Origin: Paracoccus sp041927875
GTDB lineage: Bacteria > Pseudomonadota > Alphaproteobacteria > Rhodobacterales > Rhodobacteraceae
NCBI RefSeq assembly: GCF_041927875.1
Contig: NZ_JBHFHN010000004.1
Reading direction: 5' to 3' (one strand)
DNA: 64,000 nucleotides
Below the pieces are notes generated by a model. It did not search any database, was not told the origin of the DNA, and saw only the letters and a program-made list of their open reading frames with translations. Positions 32,950-40,958 of the stretch are shown here, in pieces. Position numbers and translations under genes: made by a program. Position 1 is the first letter of the stretch. The number at the start of each line of letters is the position of its first letter.

Positions 32950-33098
32950 GACGGTTTTTTCCTTGGGCGCGGCGCGCCAGTGGTGGGGCGGGCTGGCCGG
33001 TCCCCGGATGCGGCAGGTTCTCATTCCGGTGTCACAGTTGCAAGACATCTGGGCGTGCCGGGCTTGCGGGCTGCGGGCCGGGGCGCGATAGTCGCGGC

Positions 33099-33980
33099 AT
33101 GAGCGGACATCTTTTCACCTTCGGTCACGGCTACAGCGCGGCGGCGATCACCCGCGCCTTGCGGGCGCAGGGCTGGCGCGTGACCGGCACCACGCGCGAT
33201 GCGGCGGGGGCCGCACGCATCGCTGCCAGCGGGGCCACGCCGCTGATCTGGCCGGGCGATCCGGCGGCGGTCGCTGCGGCGCTGGACAGCGCGGACCATC
33301 TGCTGATCTCGACCGGGCCGGATCAGGGGGGCGACCCGGTGCTGGCTGATACCGCCGCGCGCGAGGTCATCCGCCGCGTAGCGCCCAGATTGCGGTGGGC
33401 GGGGTATCTGTCCTCGACCAATGTCTATGGCGATCATCAGGGCGCCTGGGTGGATGAGGGCACGGCGCTGTCGCCCAGCACCGGGCGCGGGCGTGCGCGG
33501 GTGGAGGCCGAAGGCGACTGGCAGGCCTTTGCGGCGGATTGCGGCCTGCCGCTGCACCTGTTCCGGCTGGCGGGCATCTATGGCCCCGGACGCGGCCCCT
33601 TTGCCAAGGTCCGTGCCGGTACCGCGCGGCGCATCATCAAGCCCGGCCAGATCTTTTCGCGCATCCATGTCGATGACATCGCCGCCGTGGTACTGGCCTC
33701 GATCGCGCGGCCCGACCCCGGCGCGGTCTATAATGTCTGCGACGACGAACCGGCCCCGCCCGAGGACGTGATCGAGGCCGCCGCCCGGATGCTGAACCTG
33801 CCGATCCCCCCGGCCGAGGATTACGCCACCGCCGAACAAAGCCCGATGGCGCGCAGCTTTTATGCGGAATCCAAACGGGTGCGGAACGAGCGGATCAAGG
33901 CCGATCTGGGCGTGGTGCTGGCCTATCCCGATTACCGCGCCGGTCTGGCCGCCGTGCTGGCCGCCGAGGATCAGGCCTAG
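33099..33980 (+). CDS. NAD-dependent epimerase/SDR protein, YeeZ-like
   Basis: Extended/atypical short-chain dehydrogenase-like protein of 293 residues. The nucleotide-binding start is FTFGHGYSAAAITRALRAQGW, a divergent glycine motif (GHGYS), and the YLSSTNVYGDHQGAW segment contains the active-site-type Ser/Tyr. The C-terminal IYGPGRGPF and YNVCDDEPAPPEDVI resemble YeeZ. Substrate unknown. It diverges from amn and ends 4 bases into the 3' end of rfbA, so transcription of the two converges directly. Confidence 0.8.
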   Translation: MSGHLFTFGHGYSAAAITRALRAQGWRVTGTTRDAAGAARIAASGATPLIWPGDPAAVAAALDSADHLLISTGPDQGGDPVLADTAAREVIRRVAPRLRWAGYLSSTNVYGDHQGAWVDEGTALSPSTGRGRARVEAEGDWQAFAADCGLPLHLFRLAGIYGPGRGPFAKVRAGTARRIIKPGQIFSRIHVDDIAAVVLASIARPDPGAVYNVCDDEPAPPEDVIEAAARMLNLPIPPAEDYATAEQSPMARSFYAESKRVRNERIKADLGVVLAYPDYRAGLAAVLAAEDQA

Positions 33981-34852
33981 GCCCCGTCCGCCAGCCGCAT
34001 CAGATAGCGGCCATAGTCGTTCTTGGCGCAGCGTTCGGCCAAGGTGCGCAGATCGGCGCCGCTGATCCAGCCCTTTTGAAAGGCGATCTCCTCGGGGCAG
34101 CCGGTTTGCAAGCCCTGACGATCTTGCAGGGTGCGCACGAAATTGCCCGCATCCAGCAGGCTGGCATGGGTGCCGGTGTCCAGCCAGGCAAAACCGCGCC
34201 CCATGCGTTCGACGCTCAGGCTGCCCTCGGCCAGGTAGCTGTCCAGCAGGGTGACGATCTCAAGCTCGCCCCGCGGTGACGGGGTGACGCGGTGGGCGCG
34301 TTCCGGGGCGGTGGCGTCCAGGAAGTAAAGCCCGGTGACGGCAAAGGATGACGGCGGCCGCGCGGGCTTTTCGATGATCGCGCGCACCCGGAAATCCGTG
34401 TCGAAGTCGACCACGCCATAACGCTCGGGGTCGGCGACGTGATAGCCAAAGACGGTGCCGCCGCTGGGCTGGGAATCGGCCTTGGCCATCAGTTCCGGCA
34501 GGCCGTGGCCGAAAAAGATGTTGTCGCCCAGCACCATGGCGGATGGCGCCCCGGCCAGGAAATCCTCGGCCAGGATATAGGCCTGCGCCAGACCGTCGGG
34601 GCTGGGCTGCACGATCCAGGTGAAGGTCAGGCCCCATTGGCTGCCATCGCCCAGAAGCCGCTGGAATTGCGCCTGATCCTCGGGCGTGGTGATGATCGCC
34701 ATCTCGCGGATGCCGGCCAGCATCAGGACGCTGATCGGATAATAGATCATCGGCTTGTCATAGATCGGCAGCAGTTGTTTCGACACCGCCTGGGTGATCG
34801 GATAAAGCCGCGTGCCGCTGCCGCCGGCCAGAATGATGCCCTTGCGCTGCAT
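33977..34852 (-). CDS. rfbA: Glucose-1-phosphate thymidylyltransferase RfbA
   Basis: First enzyme of dTDP-L-rhamnose synthesis: dTTP + glucose-1-phosphate to dTDP-glucose. The 291-residue protein has the signature GIILAGGSGTRLYPITQAVSKQL, and VLGDNIFFGHG, and ARPPSSFAVTGLYFLD. Its ATG follows the rfbD stop by 3 bases. Last gene of the operon rfbC-B-(membrane hydrolase)-D-A. Confidence 0.97.
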   Translation of the reverse strand: MQRKGIILAGGSGTRLYPITQAVSKQLLPIYDKPMIYYPISVLMLAGIREMAIITTPEDQAQFQRLLGDGSQWGLTFTWIVQPSPDGLAQAYILAEDFLAGAPSAMVLGDNIFFGHGLPELMAKADSQPSGGTVFGYHVADPERYGVVDFDTDFRVRAIIEKPARPPSSFAVTGLYFLDATAPERAHRVTPSPRGELEIVTLLDSYLAEGSLSVERMGRGFAWLDTGTHASLLDAGNFVRTLQDRQGLQTGCPEEIAFQKGWISGADLRTLAERCAKNDYGRYLMRLADGA

Positions 34853-34855
34853 GGT

Positions 34856-35698
34856 CTATCCTTTCAGTTCGGCCAGAACGGTGGTCAGCCCGTCGCGCCA
34901 GTCGGGGCGCGCGATACCGAAATCCGCCGTCAGGCTGTCGCAATTCAGGCGCGAATTGGCCGGGCGTTTCGCCGGGGTCGGGTAAGCGGCGGTTGGAATA
35001 TCCTCGACCTGGCAGGACAGCCCGGACTGGCGAAATATTTCGCGCGCAAAGTCGGCCCAGGAGGTGTCGGGCGCGCCGCTGAGGTGATAGGTGCCGCCCG
35101 GCTGCCCGCCCTGCATTGCGGCTGCCATCGTCACCAGGGCGCGGGTGATGGCGGCGGCGGGCGTCGGGCCGCCGATCTGGTCGGCGACGATGGTCAGCCG
35201 GTCACGCTCGGCCCCAAGGCGCAGCATGGTTTTCACGAAATTGCTGCCATGCGCCGAAAACACCCAGCTTGTGCGCAGGATCGCCGCCCGCGCGCCGGAT
35301 GCCCGCACCGCATCCTCACCCGCCAGCTTGGTCGCGCCGTAAACGCCCAGCGGGCCCGTCGGGTCGCCCGGATGCCACGGGCGGCTGCCTGAACCGTCAA
35401 AGACATAATCGGTCGAGACGTGCAGGAACGGGATGCCCCGCGCGGCGCAGGCCCGCGCCATGGCGCCGGGGGCATCGGCATTCACCAGCCGGGCTGTCTG
35501 GGCGTCCGTCTCGGCCCGGTCCACGGCAGTATAGGCGGCGGCGTTGATGACGGCGCTGTAATCACCCGCGCCGATCGCTGCGGCGCAAGCGACCGGGTCG
35601 GTCAGATCGGCCCGGTCGCGCCCCAGAAACACCGCATCCGGCAACAACCGCGCCAATTCCCGCGCCACCTGCCCGGTCTGGCCAAAGATCAGGATCAT
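34856..35698 (-). CDS. rfbD: dTDP-4-dehydrorhamnose reductase RfbD
   Basis: Final step of dTDP-L-rhamnose synthesis, an NADPH-dependent reductase of 280 residues. It opens MILIFGQTGQVARELARLL (GxxGQ motif), and has INAAAYTAVDRAE and the STDYVFDG motif and the YGATKLAGE catalytic tyrosine/lysine. The ATG at 35698 overlaps the stop of the upstream membrane-hydrolase gene by four bases. Confidence 0.96.
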   Translation of the reverse strand: MILIFGQTGQVARELARLLPDAVFLGRDRADLTDPVACAAAIGAGDYSAVINAAAYTAVDRAETDAQTARLVNADAPGAMARACAARGIPFLHVSTDYVFDGSGSRPWHPGDPTGPLGVYGATKLAGEDAVRASGARAAILRTSWVFSAHGSNFVKTMLRLGAERDRLTIVADQIGGPTPAAAITRALVTMAAAMQGGQPGGTYHLSGAPDTSWADFAREIFRQSGLSCQVEDIPTAAYPTPAKRPANSRLNCDSLTADFGIARPDWRDGLTTVLAELKG

Positions 35699-36171
35699 GA
35701 TCCCCTCCGTTGCCACAGGACGAATGCCCACAGCCAGATCGCCAGTTCAAACGCAAAGGTCCAATGCAGCATGAAGGACAAGGCCCAGTGACCCCGGGTC
35801 GCGGGCACCGTCACCAGACTGAAAAAACGGTCGCTGAACGGGGCGGCCCACATGATGTCACCGCCGATACTGTCCAGCAGCAGATGCAACAGGATCACCG
35901 CAAAGAACAGACCGACCGCCCATCGCCAGCGGCTGTTCCACGTCAGCGCGACGGTTGGCAGCGCAAGCGCCAGCCAGAAAGCCTGGATATGCGTCCAATA
36001 CGGGTGATGGTGGATGCTGCCATGATCGATAGCGTGAAACCAGATCATATCCACATCCGGCAAGACTAAGGCGACCAGCGGCACCGGCATCGCGGCAAGG
36101 ATCGTTCGCCCAGCCAATCCGGGGGCCAGAGAACCCGCAATATAACCCGAGCGAAAACGCGCGGTCAGCAT
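35695..36171 (-). CDS. Membrane metal-dependent hydrolase (YdjM/PF04307-like)
   Basis: Integral membrane protein of 158 residues with about four hydrophobic segments. The motif LPDVDMIWF, later HHHPYWTHIQAFW, is the conserved acid/histidine core of the YdjM-type membrane-bound metal-dependent hydrolases. Its function is unknown. It lies inside the rhamnose operon, overlapping rfbB and rfbD by seven and four bases, so it is co-translated with them; other rhamnose operons do not normally contain it. A role in the envelope or in cleaving a lipid-linked sugar is a guess from its location. Confidence 0.75.
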   Translation of the reverse strand: MLTARFRSGYIAGSLAPGLAGRTILAAMPVPLVALVLPDVDMIWFHAIDHGSIHHHPYWTHIQAFWLALALPTVALTWNSRWRWAVGLFFAVILLHLLLDSIGGDIMWAAPFSDRFFSLVTVPATRGHWALSFMLHWTFAFELAIWLWAFVLWQRRGS

Positions 36172-37208
36172 GATCCGCGTCCCAGCCGCTCCCCCACACC
36201 CTGACGGTTCAGCAGCGGTCGCCACCAATCTTTGTTGGCCAGATACCATTCCACGGTATGCCGCAGCCCCTGATCCAGCGTAACCGAGGGCCGCCAGCCC
36301 AGTTCGCTGCGGATGCGGCTGGGGTCGATCGCATAGCGGCGGTCATGGCCGGGGCGGTCGGTGACAAAGGTGATCAGCCGGTCATGCGGTGCGCCTTGCG
36401 GGCGCAGATCGTCCAGATGGGCGCAGATCATGCGCACCAGGTCGATATTCGTCGCCTCATTCTCGCCACCGATGTTGTAGCTGCGGCCGACCGCGGCTTT
36501 TTCCAGACACAGCAGCAGGGCATCGGCGTGATCTTCGACATACAGCCAGTCGCGGATGTTGCCGCCGTCGCCGTAAACCGGGATCGGTTGGCCATGCAGC
36601 GCGTTCAGGATCACCACGGGCACCAGCTTTTCAGGGAAATGGAAGGGGCCGTAGTTGTTGGAACAATTGGTCAGGACCGTGGGCAGCCCATAGGTTTCAT
36701 GCCAGGCGCGGACCAGGTGGTCGCTGGCTGCCTTGGACGCCGAATAGGGGCTGCGCGGGTCATAGGGGGTGGTCTCGGTGAACTGGCCCTCGGCCCCCAG
36801 CGAGCCGAACACCTCATCCGTTGAAATGTGGTGAAAGCGGAAGCCATCCGGCCGTCCCTGCGCCGTCCAGAAGGCGCGGGCGGCCTCGAGCATATTGTAG
36901 GTGCCGGTGATGTTGGTCTCGATGAAGGTGCCGGGGCCGTCGATGGACCGATCGACATGGCTTTCGGCGGCCAGATGCATCACCGCGTCGGGCCGATGCT
37001 GCGCAAACACCCGGTCCAGCGCGGCGCGGTCGCGGATGTCCACATGTTCAAAGGCATAGCCCGGCGTATTCGCCACGCTGGCGATGTTTTCCAGGTTCGC
37101 TGCATAGGTCAGCGCATCGACATTCACCACCTGATGCCCGCGCCCGACCGCCAGCCGCACCACCGCCGAGCCGATGAACCCCGCGCCGCCCGTGACCAGA
37201 ATCTTCAC
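36165..37208 (-). CDS. rfbB: dTDP-glucose 4,6-dehydratase RfbB
   Basis: Second step of dTDP-L-rhamnose synthesis. The 347-residue SDR enzyme has VTGGAGFIGSAVVRLAV at the start, HLAAESHVDRSIDGPGTFIETN, and the YSASKAASDHLVRAW catalytic motif with STDEVFGSL, the RmlB hallmarks. The start is the GTG at 37208, which overlaps the rfbC stop (GTGA) and lies after a G7 tract; an ATG at 37223 is less likely. Confidence 0.96.
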   Translation of the reverse strand: MKILVTGGAGFIGSAVVRLAVGRGHQVVNVDALTYAANLENIASVANTPGYAFEHVDIRDRAALDRVFAQHRPDAVMHLAAESHVDRSIDGPGTFIETNITGTYNMLEAARAFWTAQGRPDGFRFHHISTDEVFGSLGAEGQFTETTPYDPRSPYSASKAASDHLVRAWHETYGLPTVLTNCSNNYGPFHFPEKLVPVVILNALHGQPIPVYGDGGNIRDWLYVEDHADALLLCLEKAAVGRSYNIGGENEATNIDLVRMICAHLDDLRPQGAPHDRLITFVTDRPGHDRRYAIDPSRIRSELGWRPSVTLDQGLRHTVEWYLANKDWWRPLLNRQGVGERLGRGSC

Positions 37209-37768
37209 GCCGCGCCCCCCCATTCAAAGGGCGAGGCGAAATCGGCAAAGGCCTGTGCGGTCGCGTCCTTGTCGGATAGCAGCGGATCGCCCGTCAGCCC
37301 CCAGTCGATACCGACGCTATCCCAATGCACCGCGCCGTCGCAGTCCGCGGCGTAGTAATCGGTGCATTTGTAGATGATTTCGGTGTCCGCCTCGCGCGTG
37401 ACGAAGCCATGCAGGAACCCTGCGGGGATCCACAATTGCGCGGCATTGGCCGCCGACAGTTCGACGCCGAACCAGCGGCCATACGTCGGGCTGCCACGCC
37501 GCGCATCCACCGCCACGTCGAACAGCCGCCCGCGCCCGCAGCGCACCAGCTTGCCCTGGGCATGGGGCGGCGACTGGAAATGCAGGCCGCGAATGGTGCC
37601 GATCTGGTGCGACAGCGAATGGTTGTCCTGCACGAAATCGGGCAGATGCACGCCCGCCAGCTCTAGCGTGCGGCGGCTCCAGGTCTCGGCAAAAAAGCCG
37701 CGCGCATCGGTAAAGCGGCGCGGGGTCAGCAGCAGAAGACCGGGAATCGGCGTCGCGTCAACCTGCAT
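37205..37768 (-). CDS. rfbC: dTDP-4-dehydrorhamnose 3,5-epimerase RfbC
   Basis: Third enzyme of rhamnose synthesis; a cupin-fold epimerase of 187 residues. Landmarks are GLLLLTPRRFTDARGFFAETW, FVQDNHSLSHQIGTIRGLHFQ (catalytic His and Asp region), and LWIPAGFLHGFVT. It is the first gene of rfbC-B-hydrolase-D-A. All junctions in this operon overlap or nearly do, so the enzyme set is made in fixed ratio. Confidence 0.96.
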   Translation of the reverse strand: MQVDATPIPGLLLLTPRRFTDARGFFAETWSRRTLELAGVHLPDFVQDNHSLSHQIGTIRGLHFQSPPHAQGKLVRCGRGRLFDVAVDARRGSPTYGRWFGVELSAANAAQLWIPAGFLHGFVTREADTEIIYKCTDYYAADCDGAVHWDSVGIDWGLTGDPLLSDKDATAQAFADFASPFEWGGAA

Positions 37769-37864
37769 GTGCTGGCTCCGGTCGGGGGGCACGTCCCAGA
37801 GGTTTGCCACATCGCGTCTGACGCGACAAGTCACGCCAGACGCAGAGCTTTTGCGAAAAACCGA

Positions 37865-38572
37865 TCAGTCGCGGATGGTCTGGATCGTCACCGACCCCAT
37901 CCGCGGCCCCACCCACTGTTGCGAGATCAGCGCCGTGCCATTGTCGCCCACCAGATAGCTGTTGACGAACTTGACGCCGCTGCCATGACAGGATTCCGCC
38001 ACCGTGGTGCCGGCCCAGGTCCGCCCGGCAAAGGGCACGGACTGGCGCGGGCCGGGGGTGACCTTGCAGGTGACGGTGACCGGACGTTCGACCGCATCGC
38101 CCATGATGTAACGCATGGTGCGCGTCCCCTCACCGGCGCGGCGGCCCAGGATCAGCGGGGCGACGCCGTTCAGATCGGCCGACGACAGGTCATGGCCAAA
38201 GCCCTTGGTGCCGGTGACGAGCCCACGGCGGGTGACGATCGCCTGCATCGAGGGCGTCATATAGGTGCGCATGTCACCATTGCTGCCGTTCAGCGCCATC
38301 ACCTGCATCCCGCCCAGGGATTCGATGCCGACCAGGATCAACGGGTTGGGATTCGCGGCCAGGGCGCGGCTGGCCATGGCCTCGGGGTTGGGGGCGGCGG
38401 CGGGGGCGGCGGGCTTGGCGCCCAGGCCGACCTTGGCCAGTGCTGGCGCCGCAAGCTGGCGCACCATGCCCAGGCTGCCGGTGTCGGTCTGGCCCGAGCC
38501 GCAACCCGCCAGCAGGGCGATTGCCACGACGCCAAGCGCCCGAAGCGTGAATTGTTTGCGCGTGCCGATCAT
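37865..38572 (-). CDS. YjbF-family outer-membrane lipoprotein
   Basis: Lipoprotein of 235 residues with lipobox LLAGC (acylated Cys at about residue 24), so it is probably attached to the outer membrane. A Pro/Ala-rich linker leads into the YjbF-like domain (NPLILVGIESLGGMQVMALNG..). In enterobacteria YjbF (GfcB) belongs to an exopolysaccharide group with YjbE, YjbG and YjbH. Here only F and H are present, overlapping by four bases. It sits between the rhamnose genes and the polymerase genes, so it is likely part of polymer secretion. Confidence 0.83.
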   Translation of the reverse strand: MIGTRKQFTLRALGVVAIALLAGCGSGQTDTGSLGMVRQLAAPALAKVGLGAKPAAPAAAPNPEAMASRALAANPNPLILVGIESLGGMQVMALNGSNGDMRTYMTPSMQAIVTRRGLVTGTKGFGHDLSSADLNGVAPLILGRRAGEGTRTMRYIMGDAVERPVTVTCKVTPGPRQSVPFAGRTWAGTTVAESCHGSGVKFVNSYLVGDNGTALISQQWVGPRMGSVTIQTIRD

Positions 38573-40701
38573 CGCCAGAACTTCCCCCAGCCTTCATACA
38601 ATTTGCCGGTATGGGCATCGCGGATGCCTTCATACAGACGACCATCGACATTGACGCGCGCCCCGCCATCGCGTGACAGCGACCGCAGGTCGGTATCGAC
38701 CTTGCGCGTGGACGGCGTGCCGACCGCCCAGGACAGCGGGATCGTGACCCGGATACCCTTGTCGAACGAGCCTTCGCCGAATTGCTCGGCGCTCATGTCG
38801 GTCTTGGTAGCATAGGCCCCCAAACGCCAGCCGTTCGACAGGTCGCGGTTCAGCGCGACGGTCGCGCCGACATCGCCGGCCAGATATTTGCCGACATCCA
38901 TCTGACCCCAGAAGCCGCCGCCAAAGTCGTAATAGGCGGACACATGGCCCGTCGTGACCTCATAATCGCGGAAGGCGAAGCTTTTTTCAAAGTCACGCTT
39001 TTTGACATGGTTGATTTCCGCACCCAAGGCCAGGCGCGAATCCACCGGCTTCCACAGCACTTCCGCCGAGACGCCACCATAGGCGCGTTCCAGCAGGCCC
39101 ACGGTCACGCGGGTATAGGTGGTTTCCGTCGGATGCGCCTTCCAGGCCAGGGTCAGGTCTTTGACGACCGGGCCGGATGCGCCGTTATACATGCCCGAAT
39201 CCGACCGCACATGTGGAATGCCGTTGGCGGCATAGTCATCGGTCTTGGCCAGGTATTGATCCAGCGTATAGCCGCGCGGCGCGGTCTGCTTGGCGGTGCC
39301 CAGGACGCGCTGCCGCAGGTGGCCCGCGATTTCCAGGCCCGGCATCAATTCGTATTTGCCGCCCAGTTCCGCCCCGATTTCATAGCGATAGGGCGTGTCG
39401 GCGTTGAACAGCACCAGCGTGCCATAGGGCTTCAGCCCCCATTCAAAGCGCGGATAAAGGCCGGGGGTCGCCACCAGATCGCCCGGATTGGGCGCGGCGT
39501 TCACGATCTGGGCGCGCTGCGCGATGTCGGCGGCGGGGCCGTTTTCCAGCCGTTCCACATCCGATCGCTTCAGTTCGACGGATGACACCGGCATCCCGGC
39601 CTTGACCGAGGTGATGACCAGCGTTTCGACCGAGGGCGGCAGCGCGCGGGTCATCAGCCGCGCGGTGCGGCCGATCGCCTCGGGCTGGTGCCAATAGCGG
39701 TCGTTGCGGATGCGAACCTCGGCGCGGTTGGCCGACAGCGACATGGAATCCAGCCGCTGCCCCTCTTTCGCCAGGGCATCGCCAAGCGCCTTTTGAATGG
39801 CCGGATGCGCGGTCGAGTCGGCGGTCCAGGCGCCGGACCAGCCCTGCGGGTCGGCCCCCGGTGCAACGCGCGGGCGCACCGGCGCGGGCGCGGGTTCCAG
39901 CCCCGACGGGAAGGGCGAATCCTTCAGGTTCATCGCCAATGAGATCTGCGCCCCGAACACCTCTCCGCCCAGTGTATAGGCGGACACGGTGGCGCCCTGC
40001 GTCAGCTTGTAGCTGGCGCCCAGGTTGATGTGCCGGGTCAGCGGCGTCGCGCCCTCGGCCACTTCGCGGGTGTACATGTCGTTTGAATATTCGGCGGTCA
40101 GGCTCAGCTTGTCGCTGGCCTGCCAACTGATCGAGCCAAAAGGCTTGGCGGTGCCACGGAACCAGTTGTCGACATCCGGCACGCCGCCCTGGCCGACATT
40201 GGCGGTGCGGTGATTGCCCGCCAGACGGCCCCAGCCGATCCCGGCACTGGCCTTGATGCCGGGTGCCAGGGTCTTGGTGGCGACGACATATTCCGACGAA
40301 TAGACGCCGGTGCCCATGAAATCGCGCAGACCGATGGCGACGGCGGGGCGCCAGCCCTCTTCGCCAAAGACCTGATAATGCACGTCAAAGCTGCGGTCAT
40401 ACAGCTTGCCGCGACCGCGCGTCGGATCCAGTCCGGGGATCGTGGCATAGCGCAACAGACCGGTCACCTGCGGCAGGATCTGGAAGGCAAGGTTGCTGCG
40501 CTGCGCATAGGTGGTCTTGTTCAGCGTGCCGGCGGCGGTGGCGTCGGGCAGCACCTCGGCGGTGGGGGTCTCGATCGCGCCCGGCATCCCATAGCTGTTC
40601 AGCGACGATCCGATCGTCGGTTCAGCCGTGACCAACCCGGCACTGGCGGTGGCGCAGACCGCGGTCGAGGTCATCAGAAGCAGACGCAGGGACGGTTTCA
40701 T
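38569..40701 (-). CDS. YjbH-domain outer-membrane beta-barrel protein
   Basis: Large exported protein of 710 residues. After a signal peptide (about residues 1-26, ending SAGLVTA) come alternating strands rich in aromatic and polar residues, as in a beta-barrel, with a periplasmic region (about 275-400). The N-terminus GLRDFMGTGVYSSEYVVATK and the C-terminal SFDKGIRVTIPLSWAVGTPS are the YjbH (DUF940) signature. It is proposed in relatives to carry polysaccharide through the outer membrane. It heads the yjbH-yjbF pair, divergent from the dehydratase/polymerase operon. Confidence 0.87.
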   Translation of the reverse strand: MKPSLRLLLMTSTAVCATASAGLVTAEPTIGSSLNSYGMPGAIETPTAEVLPDATAAGTLNKTTYAQRSNLAFQILPQVTGLLRYATIPGLDPTRGRGKLYDRSFDVHYQVFGEEGWRPAVAIGLRDFMGTGVYSSEYVVATKTLAPGIKASAGIGWGRLAGNHRTANVGQGGVPDVDNWFRGTAKPFGSISWQASDKLSLTAEYSNDMYTREVAEGATPLTRHINLGASYKLTQGATVSAYTLGGEVFGAQISLAMNLKDSPFPSGLEPAPAPVRPRVAPGADPQGWSGAWTADSTAHPAIQKALGDALAKEGQRLDSMSLSANRAEVRIRNDRYWHQPEAIGRTARLMTRALPPSVETLVITSVKAGMPVSSVELKRSDVERLENGPAADIAQRAQIVNAAPNPGDLVATPGLYPRFEWGLKPYGTLVLFNADTPYRYEIGAELGGKYELMPGLEIAGHLRQRVLGTAKQTAPRGYTLDQYLAKTDDYAANGIPHVRSDSGMYNGASGPVVKDLTLAWKAHPTETTYTRVTVGLLERAYGGVSAEVLWKPVDSRLALGAEINHVKKRDFEKSFAFRDYEVTTGHVSAYYDFGGGFWGQMDVGKYLAGDVGATVALNRDLSNGWRLGAYATKTDMSAEQFGEGSFDKGIRVTIPLSWAVGTPSTRKVDTDLRSLSRDGGARVNVDGRLYEGIRDAHTGKLYEGWGKFWR

Positions 40702-40854
40702 GGCGGTTCCTTTGATGTGCGCGCGCACTATAGGTTCTTTGCGACCCGCTGCCAATGACATGCGCGGATGCGGCAGGGGCGATGGGCGGCGCCCTGCCAG
40801 ACCCTCACCTAAACGTGTTCGGCGGCGCGATGCCTGCCTTGCGCGGTGCCATCG

Positions 40855-40874
40855 TCAAAGCACTTTAGCTTTGA
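40855..40874. promoter_or_regulatory. Inverted repeat in the divergent yjbH / dehydratase promoter region
   Basis: TCAAAG (40855-40860) and CTTTGA (40869-40874) form a 6-base inverted repeat with an 8-base spacer in the 257-base gap between divergent polysaccharide genes. It resembles a regulator half-site pair; the following TTGACC AAGAAGAC could supply a -35 for the plus strand. No consensus from a known regulator is matched. Confidence 0.4.
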
Positions 40875-40958
40875 CCAAGAAGACTTTACAAAGCCGCGTC
40901 AAGGAACGGGACCACCCGGCCAGGGTGGCCTTTGTGATGGCAACTGCGGGAGACGACA

